Shown here one piece after another: positions 33,332 through 45,786 of a DNA stretch of 64,000 nucleotides. Within the stretch, counting starts at the first letter, position 1. The number at the start of each line of letters is the position of its first letter. A program made the translations under genes and the position numbers. The notes beneath the pieces are model-generated. The model was not told the DNA's origin, searched no databases, and worked only from the letters and a program-made list of their open reading frames with translations. Source of the DNA: Capsicum annuum (taxonomy: Eukaryota; Streptophyta; Magnoliopsida; Solanales; Solanaceae); NCBI RefSeq assembly GCF_002878395.1, contig NW_025881511.1:29002-93001 (forward strand), in the 5' to 3' direction.

Positions 33332-34669
33332 TACACATCACGAGAAAAGAGTTCTAACATACCAGTGACAACATCAGGAGAAGCATCGGATTCCTGATGA
33401 GTGATAAGAGCATACAAATGATTTTGACTAGTGTCGGTACCCGAAGCACCACATTTTTGTGCAGGAGCAGAAGAAATAGCAACAGGAACCTTATTAGCTC
33501 CAGAAATGACCCTCAAAGGAGAATCCCTCTATATTTGACAAATATTACCACACTTAAATCACCTATTCCTCCCCTCATCACATACCTCACAATGTACCTA
33601 TCCACAGAAATGACAAGAGGGATAAGACGGGGCTGATTGAGCTCTGCTGGCCTAAGAATGGGCACCCTATGCCTTAAATCCACTATTTCTCTAAAACTGA
33701 TGGACACCGGATGACTTAGGATTCAGGTAACTCACTGTAGAATAGGGACCAAAATTGCCCCACTTCTTATTAGACCATTTTCCACCATCTCTACCACTTA
33801 GTTGTTGACCTCCCACCCTATCCAAATACCGCAACTTCTTACTCTACCTTTTCCCCATCTATGCTTGATTCTTTTTTTTCTTTTTGACCTATTGCATATA
33901 CACTATAATTCGAGAGATATCCATATCCTTGTTCAACAAGGCAGCCTTGCTTTCCAAAATCAAATTACAAGACAACCCATAAGCAAATTTCCTTATTCTA
34001 GCCCTCATTCTAGACACTAGCTCAAAAGAATAATGGGACAACTAGTGAAATTTCAAGGCACACTCTTTCACAAATATCCTACCCTATTCAAATTCACGAA
34101 CTCCTCAACTTTAGACTCCTTCAACTCCTGAGGAAATAAATGATCGAGAAAGGCACCTAAAAAATCTTCCTTCAGTGCCAGCTCTACATTATCACCGCCT
34201 TAGACTGATCCCACTCCTCATACCACTGTATGTCTTATCTTTCAGCTGGTATGCGACAAACTCAACACCCTTAGATTCAAAAGTATGCACAAATCAGAAG
34301 ATCCTCTCCATCTCATCTATGAATCCTTGAGGATCCTCCTCAACCTTAGAGCCAGTAAAAGTCGGAGGAATCAACCTCATAAACTGGCCAACTTAGTGAC
34401 CTCAGAAGATAGAGCAATAAAAGCAACACACTCAGTCTAAGAGAAAGTAAACTAGGTAAGCAAATGGATCGACTAGGAAAACTCAACATTAAACACATCT
34501 ACATGAGATGCTGAGGAGGGCTAGAGGGAATTAGTGGAATTCCACGAGTGCAATCAAGATCTGGACCCCTAGACCGGGTCTAAACTCCATAAGTAGGATG
34601 ATCTGCATCCATACTGTCCTCAAGAAAGACTGAAGATTTTCCATGACCATTAAATCTTCTTAGAGGCAT
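33332..34669 (-). pseudogene. GY-2 gag
   Basis: From ATG at 34669 the minus strand reads MPLRRFNGHGKSSVFLEDSM, then a stop. Further in come PPTFTGSKVEEDPQGFIDEM, GVEFVAYQLKD, FPQELKESKVEEFVNLN (the gag domain), a decayed knuckle area CHFCG... FKCGNICQI near 33545-33605, and ISGANKVPVAISSAPAQKCG to LELFSRDVY at the edge of element C. Several frames are needed to follow it. The protease continues at 15967. Confidence 0.82.
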
Positions 34670-34860
34670 TATTTGAAATGTAAAAAAATTAAAATTAGAA
34701 GAGATTCAAGATCTTAGACTCTATAGCCCGAAATAGAGCAATAAGAAAGGAAAACATTCCCAACTGCCTCATTGCCTATCCTTTATAAGCATGATGCGTT
34801 ACACACCCATAAAATAGACTCTACTTGACAAAACTTTTTAGACACCCAATCGACCATAAA

Positions 34861-34878
34861 CCTAGGCTCTAATACCAA
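34861..34878 (-). other. Primer binding site of GY-2
   Basis: Minus strand TTGGTATTAGAGCCTAGG, three bases inside the LTR edge, the initiator-tRNA-Met type with one C-to-T change. Confidence 0.8.
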
Positions 34879-34881
34879 CTT

Positions 34882-36034
34882 TGTCATAACTCATACTAGG
34901 GCCTAGCCATGACGGTTATCTCATGTCCACCAAGCACTGGAGACCACGCCCTTTTCCTAGCCAAACAAAATATAACACCCCTAGAAGCTATTGAAATCCA
35001 AATATATAAAAATATAGAAAGGTGATAAACTCAAAGACATATAATAATGTTAACAACAATACCCAATCCACAGTAATATCCATAAATCCTCTACTACTCT
35101 GAAAATAATCTAAGTCGGGACATGCCCTTGACCCTGACAATAACAATGAAAATTATAATGTTAATGCACAGTATTCACTTCTAATTTATGGAAGGAAAAC
35201 CAATAGAATGATCAAGTATTTTAGAGTATAAAAGTTCACCACTTCACCACAAACGATCGACGAATCAAGCTGATCCACCTAACACTATACAGGAAAAGTA
35301 GAATTGACTTCAGACCCTATATCGTATGGGGATACAACCATTAAATTTGGTTAGTAGGTTGAGCACGAGCATGTAACTCAAGGGTAAGGATAAAGCAATA
35401 ACAACTCAAAATCTAGTTCAACTCAATTTACATATTCACATGCATGTATGTACATATATGTACTTATATAATATGTTGGGATAGGGAATAAGTCTTAGCA
35501 TTTATTTTAAAAATCTTAACCTGGGATCTATAGCATAACCATTATAATAAAGCACCCACGGGCTATAGGGGTCTAACTCTTCCCTAGCTTAAAAGGCCTT
35601 GGTGCGTGTAGCTACACGAACTAAAGGATAATCATATATACATATACACCATGGAGGACTCAAACCTCACGGCATATATCAAAGGTGACTTAAGCACCTA
35701 GTTGTTTAAAATGGGGGACTCGAACCTCCCAATCATATAATAAGAGGGACTCAAACTACCCAGCCATTTAAAACCCCACATTGGCAACTATGTTTCCAGT
35801 ATTGGTCCCTCAAAACCTTCACTTTCATGGCCCGGATAGACATTTCTCTTTTAAGACCAATTAAAATACTTTTCACACATTCTCATCCATTAAAACACAA
35901 CACACCTGAAGGCATACACTATGAGTATTGTCATACCAACTATGCTGGCAAGGTAACATCATCACGCTATTAAATTTCCATTAACTTGGGGAAAAAATCC
36001 CTTTGTTCATTAATAAAAGGTGGGGAAATACAAA
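34882..36034 (-). repeat. GY-2 5' LTR, 3' piece
   Basis: Begins (on +) TGTCATAACTCA, homologous to the GY-4 LTR at 45787 (TGTCATGACCCG). Shared landmarks include the AGTCGGGACATGCCC-type block and the GGGCTATAGGGGTC block. It is interrupted at 36034 by a solo LTR and continues at 38991. Confidence 0.82.
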
Positions 36035-38990
36035 TGTAATACCCCGTACTTCTACCTAGCTTAAAATCATCCCAAAGATGTTAAAGACTTTTTTTAAAAG
36101 ATGAATCCACTTTTATACATGTGGTATTTTCAAGATTTTCACTTTTTTTCATGTGGTAAATTCAATAAGCTTTCCCTTGATACCAAATTCGCCTAAATCC
36201 GACACCGGGCGAAGAGTTCGAGCCTTTTTAGTGAGACAGTGTATCACTTGAGCTATCAGCGCATCGTGGATCCAGCTTAAATGGCAATTGTCAATTTCCA
36301 GTGTTACTCTGTGATAGTAAAACATAGCGCCAAACTTCTAGGTTTCAAATAAAGTGGTAACGCGATAACTCCGCATCGCACCATCAAGCAATTTCCCATT
36401 TGTCACTTTCCAGAGACACGGCGTGATAGCTCTGCGTCGTGCCATGGGTCCAAATCGAGAAATTTTTGCAAAATTAAAATACGTACCCAAGGGTTAAAAG
36501 GGTCAATTTTTCACCCCTATATATACCTAATAACACGTGATTCAGCCATATTTTACCCAAAATATATTTTTTCTCTCAAGTTTATCTCAAGAATAAGGTA
36601 GGGTTTTCAATTGGGGATTTAAATCCAAGTCCCAAATTCAAGAATATCTCCATCAATCTTCGTAGAATCAAGAACTACGGTATGCACAGTGTTGATTCAT
36701 GGATTCTTTTCATCCATGAAGCTCAAGAACCCTATTTTTAAACTATATGTCATGATATTCTTGTTTTGAATTGATTATGTTCATGTTGTTATTGTTGTAT
36801 GATTGCCAAGATTGTATCTTTATTATGTTTTTATGAAACTATATTAGTATAGGGTTGAAATTCATGCAATTGGGTTAAATTGTGGAACCATGTTGTATTA
36901 AATTGATAATCATACCTATGCCCTAAGTGTGCATGCAAGGTGTTGGATAATATGCCCCAATGAATGAATGATAATCAAGTGCTTAGTTTCCATGTGTCAA
37001 GTGCTTAGTTTCCATGTGTCAAGATCATGTCATGCTTCTTAAGTTATGTTATACCTATTTGACTAAGATGATTCCCATGCTAAACCTATACATTGTGATT
37101 GATTGATGGGATGTTCATAAGATTAGAAGCATAAAAGTATGCCATGTTTATATGCATTACTATCCATGTACAACATTATGATGATCATGTGCTTCATGAA
37201 ATTCCCAACTATGAAATTATGAATTGTTGATATTGGTCATGTGATCAAAAGTGTCAAGCCTTGTCAATTTCATTCTATCAGGTTCTAGGGGTACTTGTAC
37301 CTGACAATTTAGCTATGTGTCAAGACCCGTGTCATGTTTTCACGATAACCTCGGTCAAGCTATGCTCAGTAGAATTTAATCAGTCTTATGACTCAGGAAA
37401 ACTCAGTAAATTCAGTATCAGTCTAGTCTCTCTCAGTAATCTCAGTAGTTTAGTAATCTCAGTGATATCAGTACTCAGTAATCTCGGTAACTTTAGTATT
37501 CCAGTAAATCTTAGTAACTTCAGTACCCTCAGTCAGTCCTCAGATCTCAGTAGCATTTCGCTAGTCAACGGAACTCAGCGAACTCAGTTTAGCTTTGCTA
37601 AATAATACCACCAGTAATAGTTCAGTTCAGTATAATCAATTCAGTGTCTATTCAGTTGGGAGTAGGATTCAGTACCAAGTGAACCCAAGGATGGGGACTC
37701 ACCTATTATTCAGTGGAGGGTGTGATCCTTAGAAGCAATCCTTGCATTCCAGAACTACATAGCCAGCGTAGGTTGAGTTGTACCCCTATGTGTAGGGCTA
37801 CTAATACATCTCATTTGAGTTTTTTCTTACAGGAGGGGTTGATGGAAGAGCTCCCTATTAGAGAGCGTTTACTCATAGCTTGTCTTTACCCATGGGACGA
37901 TACTAACACCCTTCTAGCTGGGGTTATAGGTTGGACTCTACAAGTCAATTTCGGGGCATGTCGATTAGATGATTACCTCCCACAGTCTCAGTTTCAGTCT
38001 CAGTCTCAGTCTCAATAATAGAACTCAAATAGTTCTACAAATTTTAGGACTTTCAGATACAGTCACTCAGTATAGTACGGAACTCAGCTAGTTTCATCAG
38101 AACTTATACTATCAGATACAGTCGCTTATTATCAGTATAATAGTTATATAAAATGCATGTTATCAGTATTCAGACTTAGGACTGTCAGATATAGTTAATA
38201 AGATCAGTTCTTCATAATCAAAACTATCAGAAATAAATATTCAAATTATACATATCATTAAACTCAGTTGTCAGTGTACCAGTAAAACAATTAATTTGTA
38301 TTCCAGTAATAGTAAACTCAGGTATTAGTAAATTCCTATTATCAATAGACTCTGTAGTCAAAACTCAGTATTCAATCCTATCACGATGTCAGTCACAGTT
38401 ACATATTCATGCATGTATTCTTACGTTTATGTTAGTTAGTCAGTTAGTATTGTTCATGCATAAAATTCTTTTTTATTTACCCTACCTCACTTGCATACCA
38501 GTATATTCAAAGTACTGACGCATTTGCGCTATGGTGTCTTATACCATAGGTTCAGAGATATGAGCTCCAGAGCATCAGTAGATTCTAGATATCAACAGTC
38601 AGTCAAAAGCGAGTCTTCATCCTTCGAGGACGATATGATTTGTTATTTATTATTTCAGTACTTAGTTATTTCAGAAGTAGGAGTTAGTTGGAGACATGTC
38701 CCATCAACTCCACAGTTTTTAGATAGTTTAAAGGTTTTTAAACTACAGTATGTTCAGATAGTATTTTAGTTATTTTGGGTATTCGATAATCTACACTTAT
38801 GTTATGTTTTATCAGCTATTCAGTTGAACCTTACGGCCTTATAGCTTATATTCTGTATTTTTTCAGTGTATATATATATATAGTATAGTATACAGTTTAC
38901 TGGTATAGACATCAATCATGAATTAGCTTGTGGTCCTTTGGGATCATGAGCACCGTGTAGCATTCCAAGTACCAGATTTGGGGCGTTACA
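36035..38990 (+). repeat. Solo LTR related to element D, inside the GY-2 LTR
   Basis: 2956 bp, starts TGTAATACCCCG and ends TTGGGGCGTTACA, with the D-type order: CG cluster (36258-36443), TATA (36518), the TGCATGCAAGGTG-like and TCAGT-rich parts, and the TACCATAGGTTCAGA block. No internal region or second LTR is attached. Flanks ACAAA (36030-36034) and ACCAA (38991-38995) differ at one base and are a plausible target duplication. It is best explained by LTR-LTR recombination that removed the rest of the element. Confidence 0.85.
36258..36443 (+). promoter_or_regulatory. GCGATNC cluster in the solo LTR
   Basis: Cores such as AGCGCATCGTGG, AACGCGATAACTCCGCATCG, CACGGCGTGATAGC and CTGCGTCGTGCC precede TATA (CTATATATACC at 36518-36528), as in element D. 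Confidence 0.5.
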
Positions 38991-40013
38991 ACCAACTCCC
39001 TTTTTACATTAAATTAAACTATCACATTTTAATAACCTTTTTATATTATGCAATTTTTTCAAAAGTAGCTCAATGTAATTATACTCATACCCAAAACCAC
39101 TTTCATGAAATTTGGGTTAGGGTTATTACCAATTAAATTGTCAATATTCACAAAATTTGGGAAAATTATAATGCGATAGTTTATTCACCATGCCAATGCA
39201 TTTCACAAGTTTAAAACCATATGTAAAGCATGAACAATGCATAACAAATCATTGAAAAACAATTTAAGAAACAATCCTTCTAATACCCTCAAGACATATC
39301 GAGACCCATGTTCAAATGACATACAAAATTATATAATTTCATGCTTTACATAAAACAAATTTAGAGGTAGAGTCACATGCTTGAAATATCAAGAGTTATA
39401 GAGAAAAACTGCCTTTGGAAGCTCTAATTGACTAACCTCTTGGAAACCTTAATGCCCTTGCTTGAGAGAATTTAAGAGAGTTTAAGAAGTTATTTCAATT
39501 TATTTTAGAGTGATAATGATACCCTAAATGTTTTTTAAGTCATGAGTTATGTTTTCAGGAAAGAGGAAAGTGTCTAGAATGCCCTTGGTAAAAAGACTAA
39601 AATATCACACAATCACTATGGGTGATCTTACGACTCATAGGGTCACCCTATGACTTGTGACCTTTATTCATAGGTTGAATGGTGTCCAAGATCACCCACA
39701 CTAGTCTGGTTACAACTGATTCATACGACTCATCAAGGGACCTTATGACTCTTATGGTCCTAGTCGTAATGTTAGCAGAAATTTTGGTAATAAACATTAG
39801 TTTGGCTATGAATGGGACAATACGACTCGTATAGAGTCTTTAAAATTCTTTATAAGCCAATCATAATATAAACTTGACAAATCCACACTGGTAAGTCTAT
39901 GATTATAGTCTTATGATCCGTATGACACCCTACGACTCGTAGGGTGAGTCATAGTTTAGGGAGTAAACCCATAGGTTAAGAAAATTTAAAGGACCAAAAT
40001 CCAGGGTGTTTGA
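38991..40013 (-). repeat. GY-2 5' LTR, 5' piece
   Basis: Continues the GY-2 LTR beyond the solo LTR to about 40013, where reverse transcriptase of GY-3 begins. The palindrome cluster (39628-39952) matches that of the GY-4 LTR. The outer terminus has decayed (on minus TTCAAACACCCTGG where TGTAATACCCC is expected), so the edge is approximate. Confidence 0.7.
39628..39952 (-). promoter_or_regulatory. ACGACTCGTAGGG cluster in GY-2 LTR
   Basis: Repeated cores TTACGACTCATAGGGTCACC, CTATGACTTGTGACC, TACGACTCATCAAGGG, TACGACTCGTATAG, CCTACGACTCGTAGGGTGAG. Several are near-perfect palindromes centred on the CG. Confidence 0.5.
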
Positions 40014-40014
40014 A

Positions 40015-40780
40015 CCTCCTTGTGTTTTCAAGGAGTAGAGTGAAGAATATAAAATATTTGAGTATTATGCTCTAGACTTTTAAAGATCATAAGTTTTTTG
40101 CCAAATTCTGTAAGTGTGAGTTTTAGCTTGAGTCAATGACATTCCTTGGGTAGTGATGTCTAAGGATTGGATTATGGTAAACCCAAAAAAGATTAAGGTT
40201 ATTCGTGATTAGGATAGGCCTACATCTTCATCTAAGGTTCATAGCTTCTTTAGTTTTCCCGGTTATTATAAATGGTTTGTTAAGAGTTTTTCTACTATTA
40301 CAATGCCAATGACTAGATTGACTGAAAAGGAGGTTCCTATATAATGTTCCAAGGAGTGTGAGTCGACCATCAAAAATCTCAAAGGTTTATTAGTTCTGCT
40401 TCTATATTGGCTCTTTCTTTTGAGAGTGAAGCATTCACCATATATTCTGATACTTTTGGTGTTGGTCAGGTTGTGCATTGATTAGCAGGGTAGAGTTATT
40501 GCTTATATGTCAAGATAGCTAAAGGGGCATGACTGCAACTACCCCATCATGGTTTGGAGTTGGTAGTTGTAGTTTTCTCACTAAAGATTTAAAGATATTA
40601 TCTTTATGGACTACATTGTAAGATCTTCATGGATTCATAGTCTTCAACATCTTATGACCCAAAGAGAGCTTAATTCTAGGCAACATAGATAGATTGGGTT
40701 ACTTAGGAATTGTGATATCTCTATTTTATATCATCTGTGTAGGGTAAACATGGTAGCAAATGCTTTTGAGTCTATCTCAA
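40015..40780 (+). pseudogene. GY-3 reverse transcriptase end and RNase H
   Basis: Starts mid-domain with LLVFSRSRVKNIKYLSIML, the residues just after the F-x-D-D motif, then a stop, TFKDHKFFAKFCKCEF, a stop, VNPKKIKVIRD, then SKVHSFFSFPGYYKWFVKSF and STITMPMTRLTEKEV. RNase H traces follow (QGRVIAYMSR; QRELNSRQHR; LYHLCRVNMVANAFES). The 5' half of the element is missing from the window because GY-2 begins here. Confidence 0.78.
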
Positions 40781-42290
40781 TTTTTCATTGGCATGAGGCA
40801 CACATTCCTTAGTCAACTTGATGGTACGATTTAATATTTATTCCCTATAAGGATTCATACTAGTGTTGAGGCGAAATCTTTGCTATTTTAGCAGATTCAA
40901 AGTTGTCAATCTGAGGATATGAGACTTGCATCATTCGTGGTTAGTTTTTAAGGGGTTAGTCTAAGAGGGCTATAATAGATTCTGAGGTGTTTTGAGGTTT
41001 CATAGTTGTATTTGTATTCCAAGGGTTAATGACTTGATTCAGATGATTTTATGTGAGGCTCATAGCTCTAGATATTATATTCACCTGGGTATAGCTATGA
41101 TGTATAGAGTTTTAAAAAAACATTATTGATGAAAAGTATGAAGAAAGATATGGTAGACTTTGTAGCTTGTTGCTTATGTTGTCAAAAGGTGAAGACCGAG
41201 CATTAGAGACCTGGTGGCTTAATTCAGAGGTTTCCCATTCCCGAGTGGAAATAGGAGTAGATTACCATGGACGTTGTTAGTGGTTTGCCTTGCCCTTCCC
41301 GTGGTTTTGATGGTATTTGGGTCATTATAGATCTGCTAACCAAGTTGATGAATTTTATTCCTATTTAGATGTCTTTTAGTGTTGAGAGGCTAGCCCGTAT
41401 TTATGTTCATGAGATAGTCCATTTGCATAGTATTCCTATATCTGTCCTTTCAGATTGGGGTTTGTTATTCACATCTTGATTTTGGAGAGATTTTTAGGAG
41501 GAGTTGGGTACTTAGGTGTACCTTAGTACAACCTTCCATGATTGATAAGAAGTTAGAGAAGACTATTCAGGTTCTTGAGGATATGTTTCGAGCCTTTGTT
41601 ATTGATCTTATAGGTTAGTAGGAGCTTTTACAGAGTTCATGAATAATTATAGCTACCATTTGAGCATTGAGATTGAGCCTTTCAAGGATTTATATTGTGG
41701 TCATGGTCGCTCTCTGATTAGGCGGTTTGAGACCTCTGAGATAAGATCCCGTGGTACTGACTTACTTCAGGAGTCATTAGATAGGGTCATGGTGATTCAA
41801 GATAGGTTAAGAACTACTCAGAGTTGGTAAAAAACTTTTGCAGATCATAGACTTCGTGCCTTTATATTTGGAGTTGGTGACTGGATATTTCTTTGTGTAT
41901 CTCCCATGAAGGGTGTGATGAAGTTTAAAAGGAAAGGCAAGCTCAGCCCTAGATTTACTGGACCCTTTGAGATTATTTGCAATAGTTGGTGAGGTGGCTT
42001 ATAAGTTAGCTTTGCCCTAAGATTTTGTTGTTGTCCATATGTTTTTTTATGTTTCTATCTTGAAGTGATACATTCCCAATGTGGCTCATATGCTTAGATG
42101 GGATTCAATTTGGTTGGATGAGTGGTTGACGTTTGTGGAGTAGAGTGTGCTCATATTAACCAATGATGTTAGACAGTTGTGCACTTGAAAGTTTCTAGTA
42201 GTTAAGGTTGAGTGGAGGCACCACTCAGTAGAGGAGGCTACTTAGGAGATCGAGAGAGAGTTATGAACCTAATATCCTCACATGTTTCAG
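40781..42290 (+). pseudogene. GY-3 integrase with chromodomain-like tail
   Basis: Zinc region CCLCCQKVKTEH, core start TMDVVSGLPCPSRGFDGIWV, second catalytic area ISVLSDWGLLFTS (Asp kept), then FMNNYSYHLSIEIEPFKDLY, SRGTDLLQESLDRVMVIQDR, MKGVMKFKRKGKLSPRFTGP and FEIICN. The tail reads VVKVEWRHHSVEEAT, a stop in place of Trp, EIERE, the Tekay/Del-type chromodomain end. Multiple stops, several of them TAG. Confidence 0.8.
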
Positions 42291-42898
42291 GATTCAGAAC
42301 ATCCTAACCCTTAACTTTGTGGACAAAAGTTCTTTTAGTAGTGGTAATTGTAATGACCATCCATATTTTTTTGGCATTTCCACTCTTTTCAATGTTTAGA
42401 CCTTTCCCGTCGCTGCCCTAATTCATTTATGACTTGCTAGAGCAAAAAGTTTGTTTATCGAGTAGTTCGTTAGGTTTTTAGAGACAATTCCCTGCTTTGA
42501 AGTCTTCATTAGTTTTAATTGGAAACCATGCAAAAAATTCAGTTAAACAACCTTGTCTGCCAATTCTGATAGTTCCAACAGCTCTAAAATGTCGAGTTTA
42601 GGCTAGGAGGACCCTTGGTTTGATTTTTGATACTTCCAGACTCATTTTGAGTTATTGGCCAGAAGTTGAGAAAAATGGCACATAGGTGTGGGACCCACTT
42701 TTCATTGTCACAACCTCGAACAAAAATTGAGTACAACATTGAGTCTAAAATTTTGAATTTAATAGGGTAGCATAGTTCATTTTCATATATAGGAATCCAA
42801 ATGAATCTCGAGGGGTCGGTGGAGACTCGATTTATTCCAAATCTCAGCTGGTGCATGTGCATTCGTTTAAGTAAAGGCTGCCTAAGCATCTAGCCGGA

Positions 42899-43049
42899 TG
42901 CTTAAGCGACCTGGTTTACCTAGCAGGTATCGCTTAAGCAATACCTTTGGCATGGAGCAATGATCGCTTAAGCAGCAGTGTCACTAAAGAGATATTTGGT
43001 CTCTTAAGCGACTAGCTTTTAAGCGACTCAGTGTCTTCTTAAGCGACAC
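42899..43049 (+). promoter_or_regulatory. CTTAAGCGA palindrome cluster upstream of TATA, GY-3 LTR
   Basis: Six copies of CTTAAGCGA or its complement CGCTTAAG (42901, 42931, 42965, 43002, 43018 as TTTAAGCGA, 43038) in 150 bases. They end about ten bases before the TATA-like CTTATAAATTC. Confidence 0.6.
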
Positions 43050-43057
43050 CTAGGAAT

Positions 43058-43068
43058 CTTATAAATTC
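43058..43068 (+). promoter_or_regulatory. TATA-like box of GY-3 LTR
   Basis: CTTATAAATTCCCC directly after the palindrome cluster, followed by a C- and T-rich stretch usual downstream of plant LTR promoters. Confidence 0.45.
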
Positions 43069-44956
43069 CCCACTTATCCCATTTTCTCCTATTTTCCGCC
43101 CATTTCCAATAGTGTAGAATCCTAAAAAGTATGAAAACTTGGGAGAAATATTAATGGGTAATTTTGGTTTGTTCGGAAGTTGGAGTAACACGTTTCTTCA
43201 ATGAATTCTTGGTATGCTTCCATCAATTTGATGATTAAATCCTTTATCATTTTCAAAAATCCCTAGAATATTGGTGGGTTAATTGTGGCCCCATTAGAGC
43301 TCAAAATTCGCTATGTCTTGAGGGTAAATGTTCCTGAGCGTAGAGAGATGTATTGTTAGTTTCAAAAGTGTAATTTCGTAAGCGGGTTCCACATGGGATT
43401 TTATGTGATTTTGGACTCGGAGCACAAAAGTGCAATATAGGTATCGTTGTTTTTATTTTGATGAGTAGATTATGAATTTTATAGCATGGCATCTTGTGGA
43501 AGCTTTTCAAAAAGGGAAATATTTGGTTTAGTTGATTATTTGGACTTTTCTTCATCATCAATGTAGGGTAGGTTTAACTTCCTCATAGATTGAGCTAATT
43601 CGTACTGTAATTATGATATTGTGTTAGATATGGTATGCAGTTTAGGTATTGGAGGAATGATTGATATACTTAGAATTATTTTTACTATTTAGCCTATTAA
43701 GGAACCATAATTTAGGCGGAATTGACTTAGTTACACATGATTTAAGTATAATTGCTATCTTAGGGATAATTTTGTCTTATTTAGCATCTCGAATTTAATT
43801 TAGATACCTTAGCCTAGTCCGAGGTAGAATTTGGCTTAGAATGAATTTTGGGAATTAAAAGTGGGCCCCTCCAGCCACCTTAGTCCATGATTCGGGTTAG
43901 CTTTTTAGACTTCTATACTCATGTTCCCCTTTGAAATACTTATTTTTGAGTTTGAGGAGATTAAATACATGATATTTATATTAGTTTGGTATGTGGTAGT
44001 TGGTGCTAATTCTGGGAAAATCCTGGTTGTTTATTGATATCGAGTTTTGATTCAAGCCTAGCAATTGATGATGGTATTGATGGCATGAGTTTTGATTTAT
44101 GTACAGAAAATGATGCTAATATTGATGATGTTATTGAGTTTTGATTTGAGTTCGGCATTGGAAGTTATTTGTGATATGATACGACATGGATGGATTCATG
44201 GTTATTAATTGATATTTGATAAAGTTATGGATCTTTGGTTATTTTACTTTCCTTTGATTGAATCCTTTGGGCTTTGGGGGCCCGGGTTGGGCTATTTACT
44301 TTTTCACACTTACTGACTTATGGAGGCCAGTCTTGTAGTCTAATTATGCTTTCTTTTTTATTATGTTTGTTCTAGTTATTTAATTACAGTGTTAAAGCTT
44401 ATTTCCAAGTTTTCCCTTTTACCTTTACTTATCTTATTTATATTGTATCTTATCGTACTTATAACATGATTTAGCTCAGTTGGCCCTTGATGCCTACTAA
44501 GAACCTGTGGTTTTGGTGGTCATACTACATTTTGTACCTTTTTGGTGCTCATTAGATTATTACTGGCCATCGTTGATGTTATAATCATGTTTAGTTGAGT
44601 TCGGAGATAGGGTGAGCTCTTGGAGTCAGAGTTTCCCTTTTTTCATTCTATTACTTATGTCTATTTTTTCACTATTCAAGATGGGTTTTTATTTGACTAT
44701 TTAAGTACTTATGTTGCATTTGTTAGTGACTCTTATATAGACACAACTAGGTCTAAGGATGGTTGTTGATGTTTTATCTATATTTTAGACTATCATTATT
44801 GCCTTATTATTTTTATAAGGCTTAAATTGTTGATTTCTAGATTTTAGGCCATTTTCCACCAATTATCCCCTTTCTTATAGCTCCAAGCTGCGGTTTGGTT
44901 TACCTACTAGCAGGATAAAATAGTTGTCATCATGACTCGTAAATTGGGTCGTGGCA

Positions 44957-45172
44957 AATGGCTCTAGTATAATCCTTTCTTCGTTTAGGTATAGATTGCG
45001 AGGTTTCTTCTAGTTTATTTGCTATAATTGGGACATTGGGACCTTGACAAATAACATCCCACAAGTCACTATCCTCTATAATAATAAAATCTTGCATTCT
45101 AGTCCTCTACCAACTATAGAACTGTGGGGATCATGTAGTTGATTTTCCTTCCTTGAGACTGGGTGGAGCTTC
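44957..45172 (-). pseudogene. Ty1/copia gag N-terminus
   Basis: On the minus strand from ATG at 45172: MEAPPSLKEGKSTT, a stop, SPQFYSW, a stop, RTRMQDFIIIEDSDLWDVIC, QGPNVPIIANKLE, and PKRRKDYTRA, matching the N-terminal part of copia-type gag common in Solanaceae. It is cut by the GY-3 LTR at 44957, so the rest of the copia element is not in the window. Confidence 0.75.
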
Positions 45173-45217
45173 CATATTGAATAGGATCTTTCCGAGGTAT
45201 TAACCATATAAAAAGTA

Positions 45218-45232
45218 CCACTCTGATATCAA
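45218..45232 (-). other. Primer binding site of the copia remnant
   Basis: Minus strand TTGATATCAGAGTGG, an initiator-tRNA-Met type site (TGGTATCAGAG) with one changed base in the core, between LTR and gag. Confidence 0.7.
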
Positions 45233-45234
45233 TT

Positions 45235-45786
45235 GATGGTTCATAAGAGTCCATCATTATGTCTAAGACCTGATTTGATACAAGGTCCCTATATAAGGAT
45301 ATTGAAGAACAATAAGAACACAATAAAATTCTATTAAAGTAAATAACATAGATGTTTACATGGAAACCTTCTTGCTTAAGGAAATAAAACCACAACCCAC
45401 CCTAGTAGGATTTCACCAACGACATTCACTAAAACTTTGAGCAACCTTGGATTACAACCTAGGAATTAACCTCATAACTCCTATAACATAGTAATAATAC
45501 TATTGCAATACATCCTCACAATGACTAAAGTGCAGAATTCCATTATCTACCTCAAGCAAAGAAAGAAACTCAAATTTAAACTAAGATAAAGATGGAAACA
45601 CTCAGTGGATCTCATAAATTAGATGTGAGTTTACAAATGTAACATCAAGAATAAAACTTCAATCAACCTAGAAACAAAAATATATATCAATATGACCTTA
45701 AATAGTTTCTAACTTTTTGAGTCTTGTTATATCAACTAAGGCCTTTGCTTGAGAAAATTCTTTTCAAATTTGTGAAAAAGCTTAAG
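45235..45786 (-). repeat. Copia 5' LTR, truncated
   Basis: On the minus strand it ends GAACCATCA next to the primer site. Its 5' part is cut by the GY-4 LTR at 45787. I see no coding content. TTAAG (45782-45786) is the candidate left target duplication of GY-4. Confidence 0.6.

Larger units (their letters stand above)
42349..44956 (+). repeat. GY-3 3' LTR
   Basis: 2608 bp, starts TGTAATGACCATCC and ends GGGTCGTGGCA. Contains the CTTAAGCG cluster (42899-43049) and TATA-like CTTATAAATTC (43058). After it the copia gag resumes, so the element inserted there; AATGG (44957-44961) would be the right target duplication, the left copy lying outside the window. Confidence 0.85.

Noticed and set aside
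37261..37605. 114-codon Ser-rich open frame
   Set aside because: A product of TCAGTAATCTCAGT-type repeats in the solo LTR; no family resemblance.
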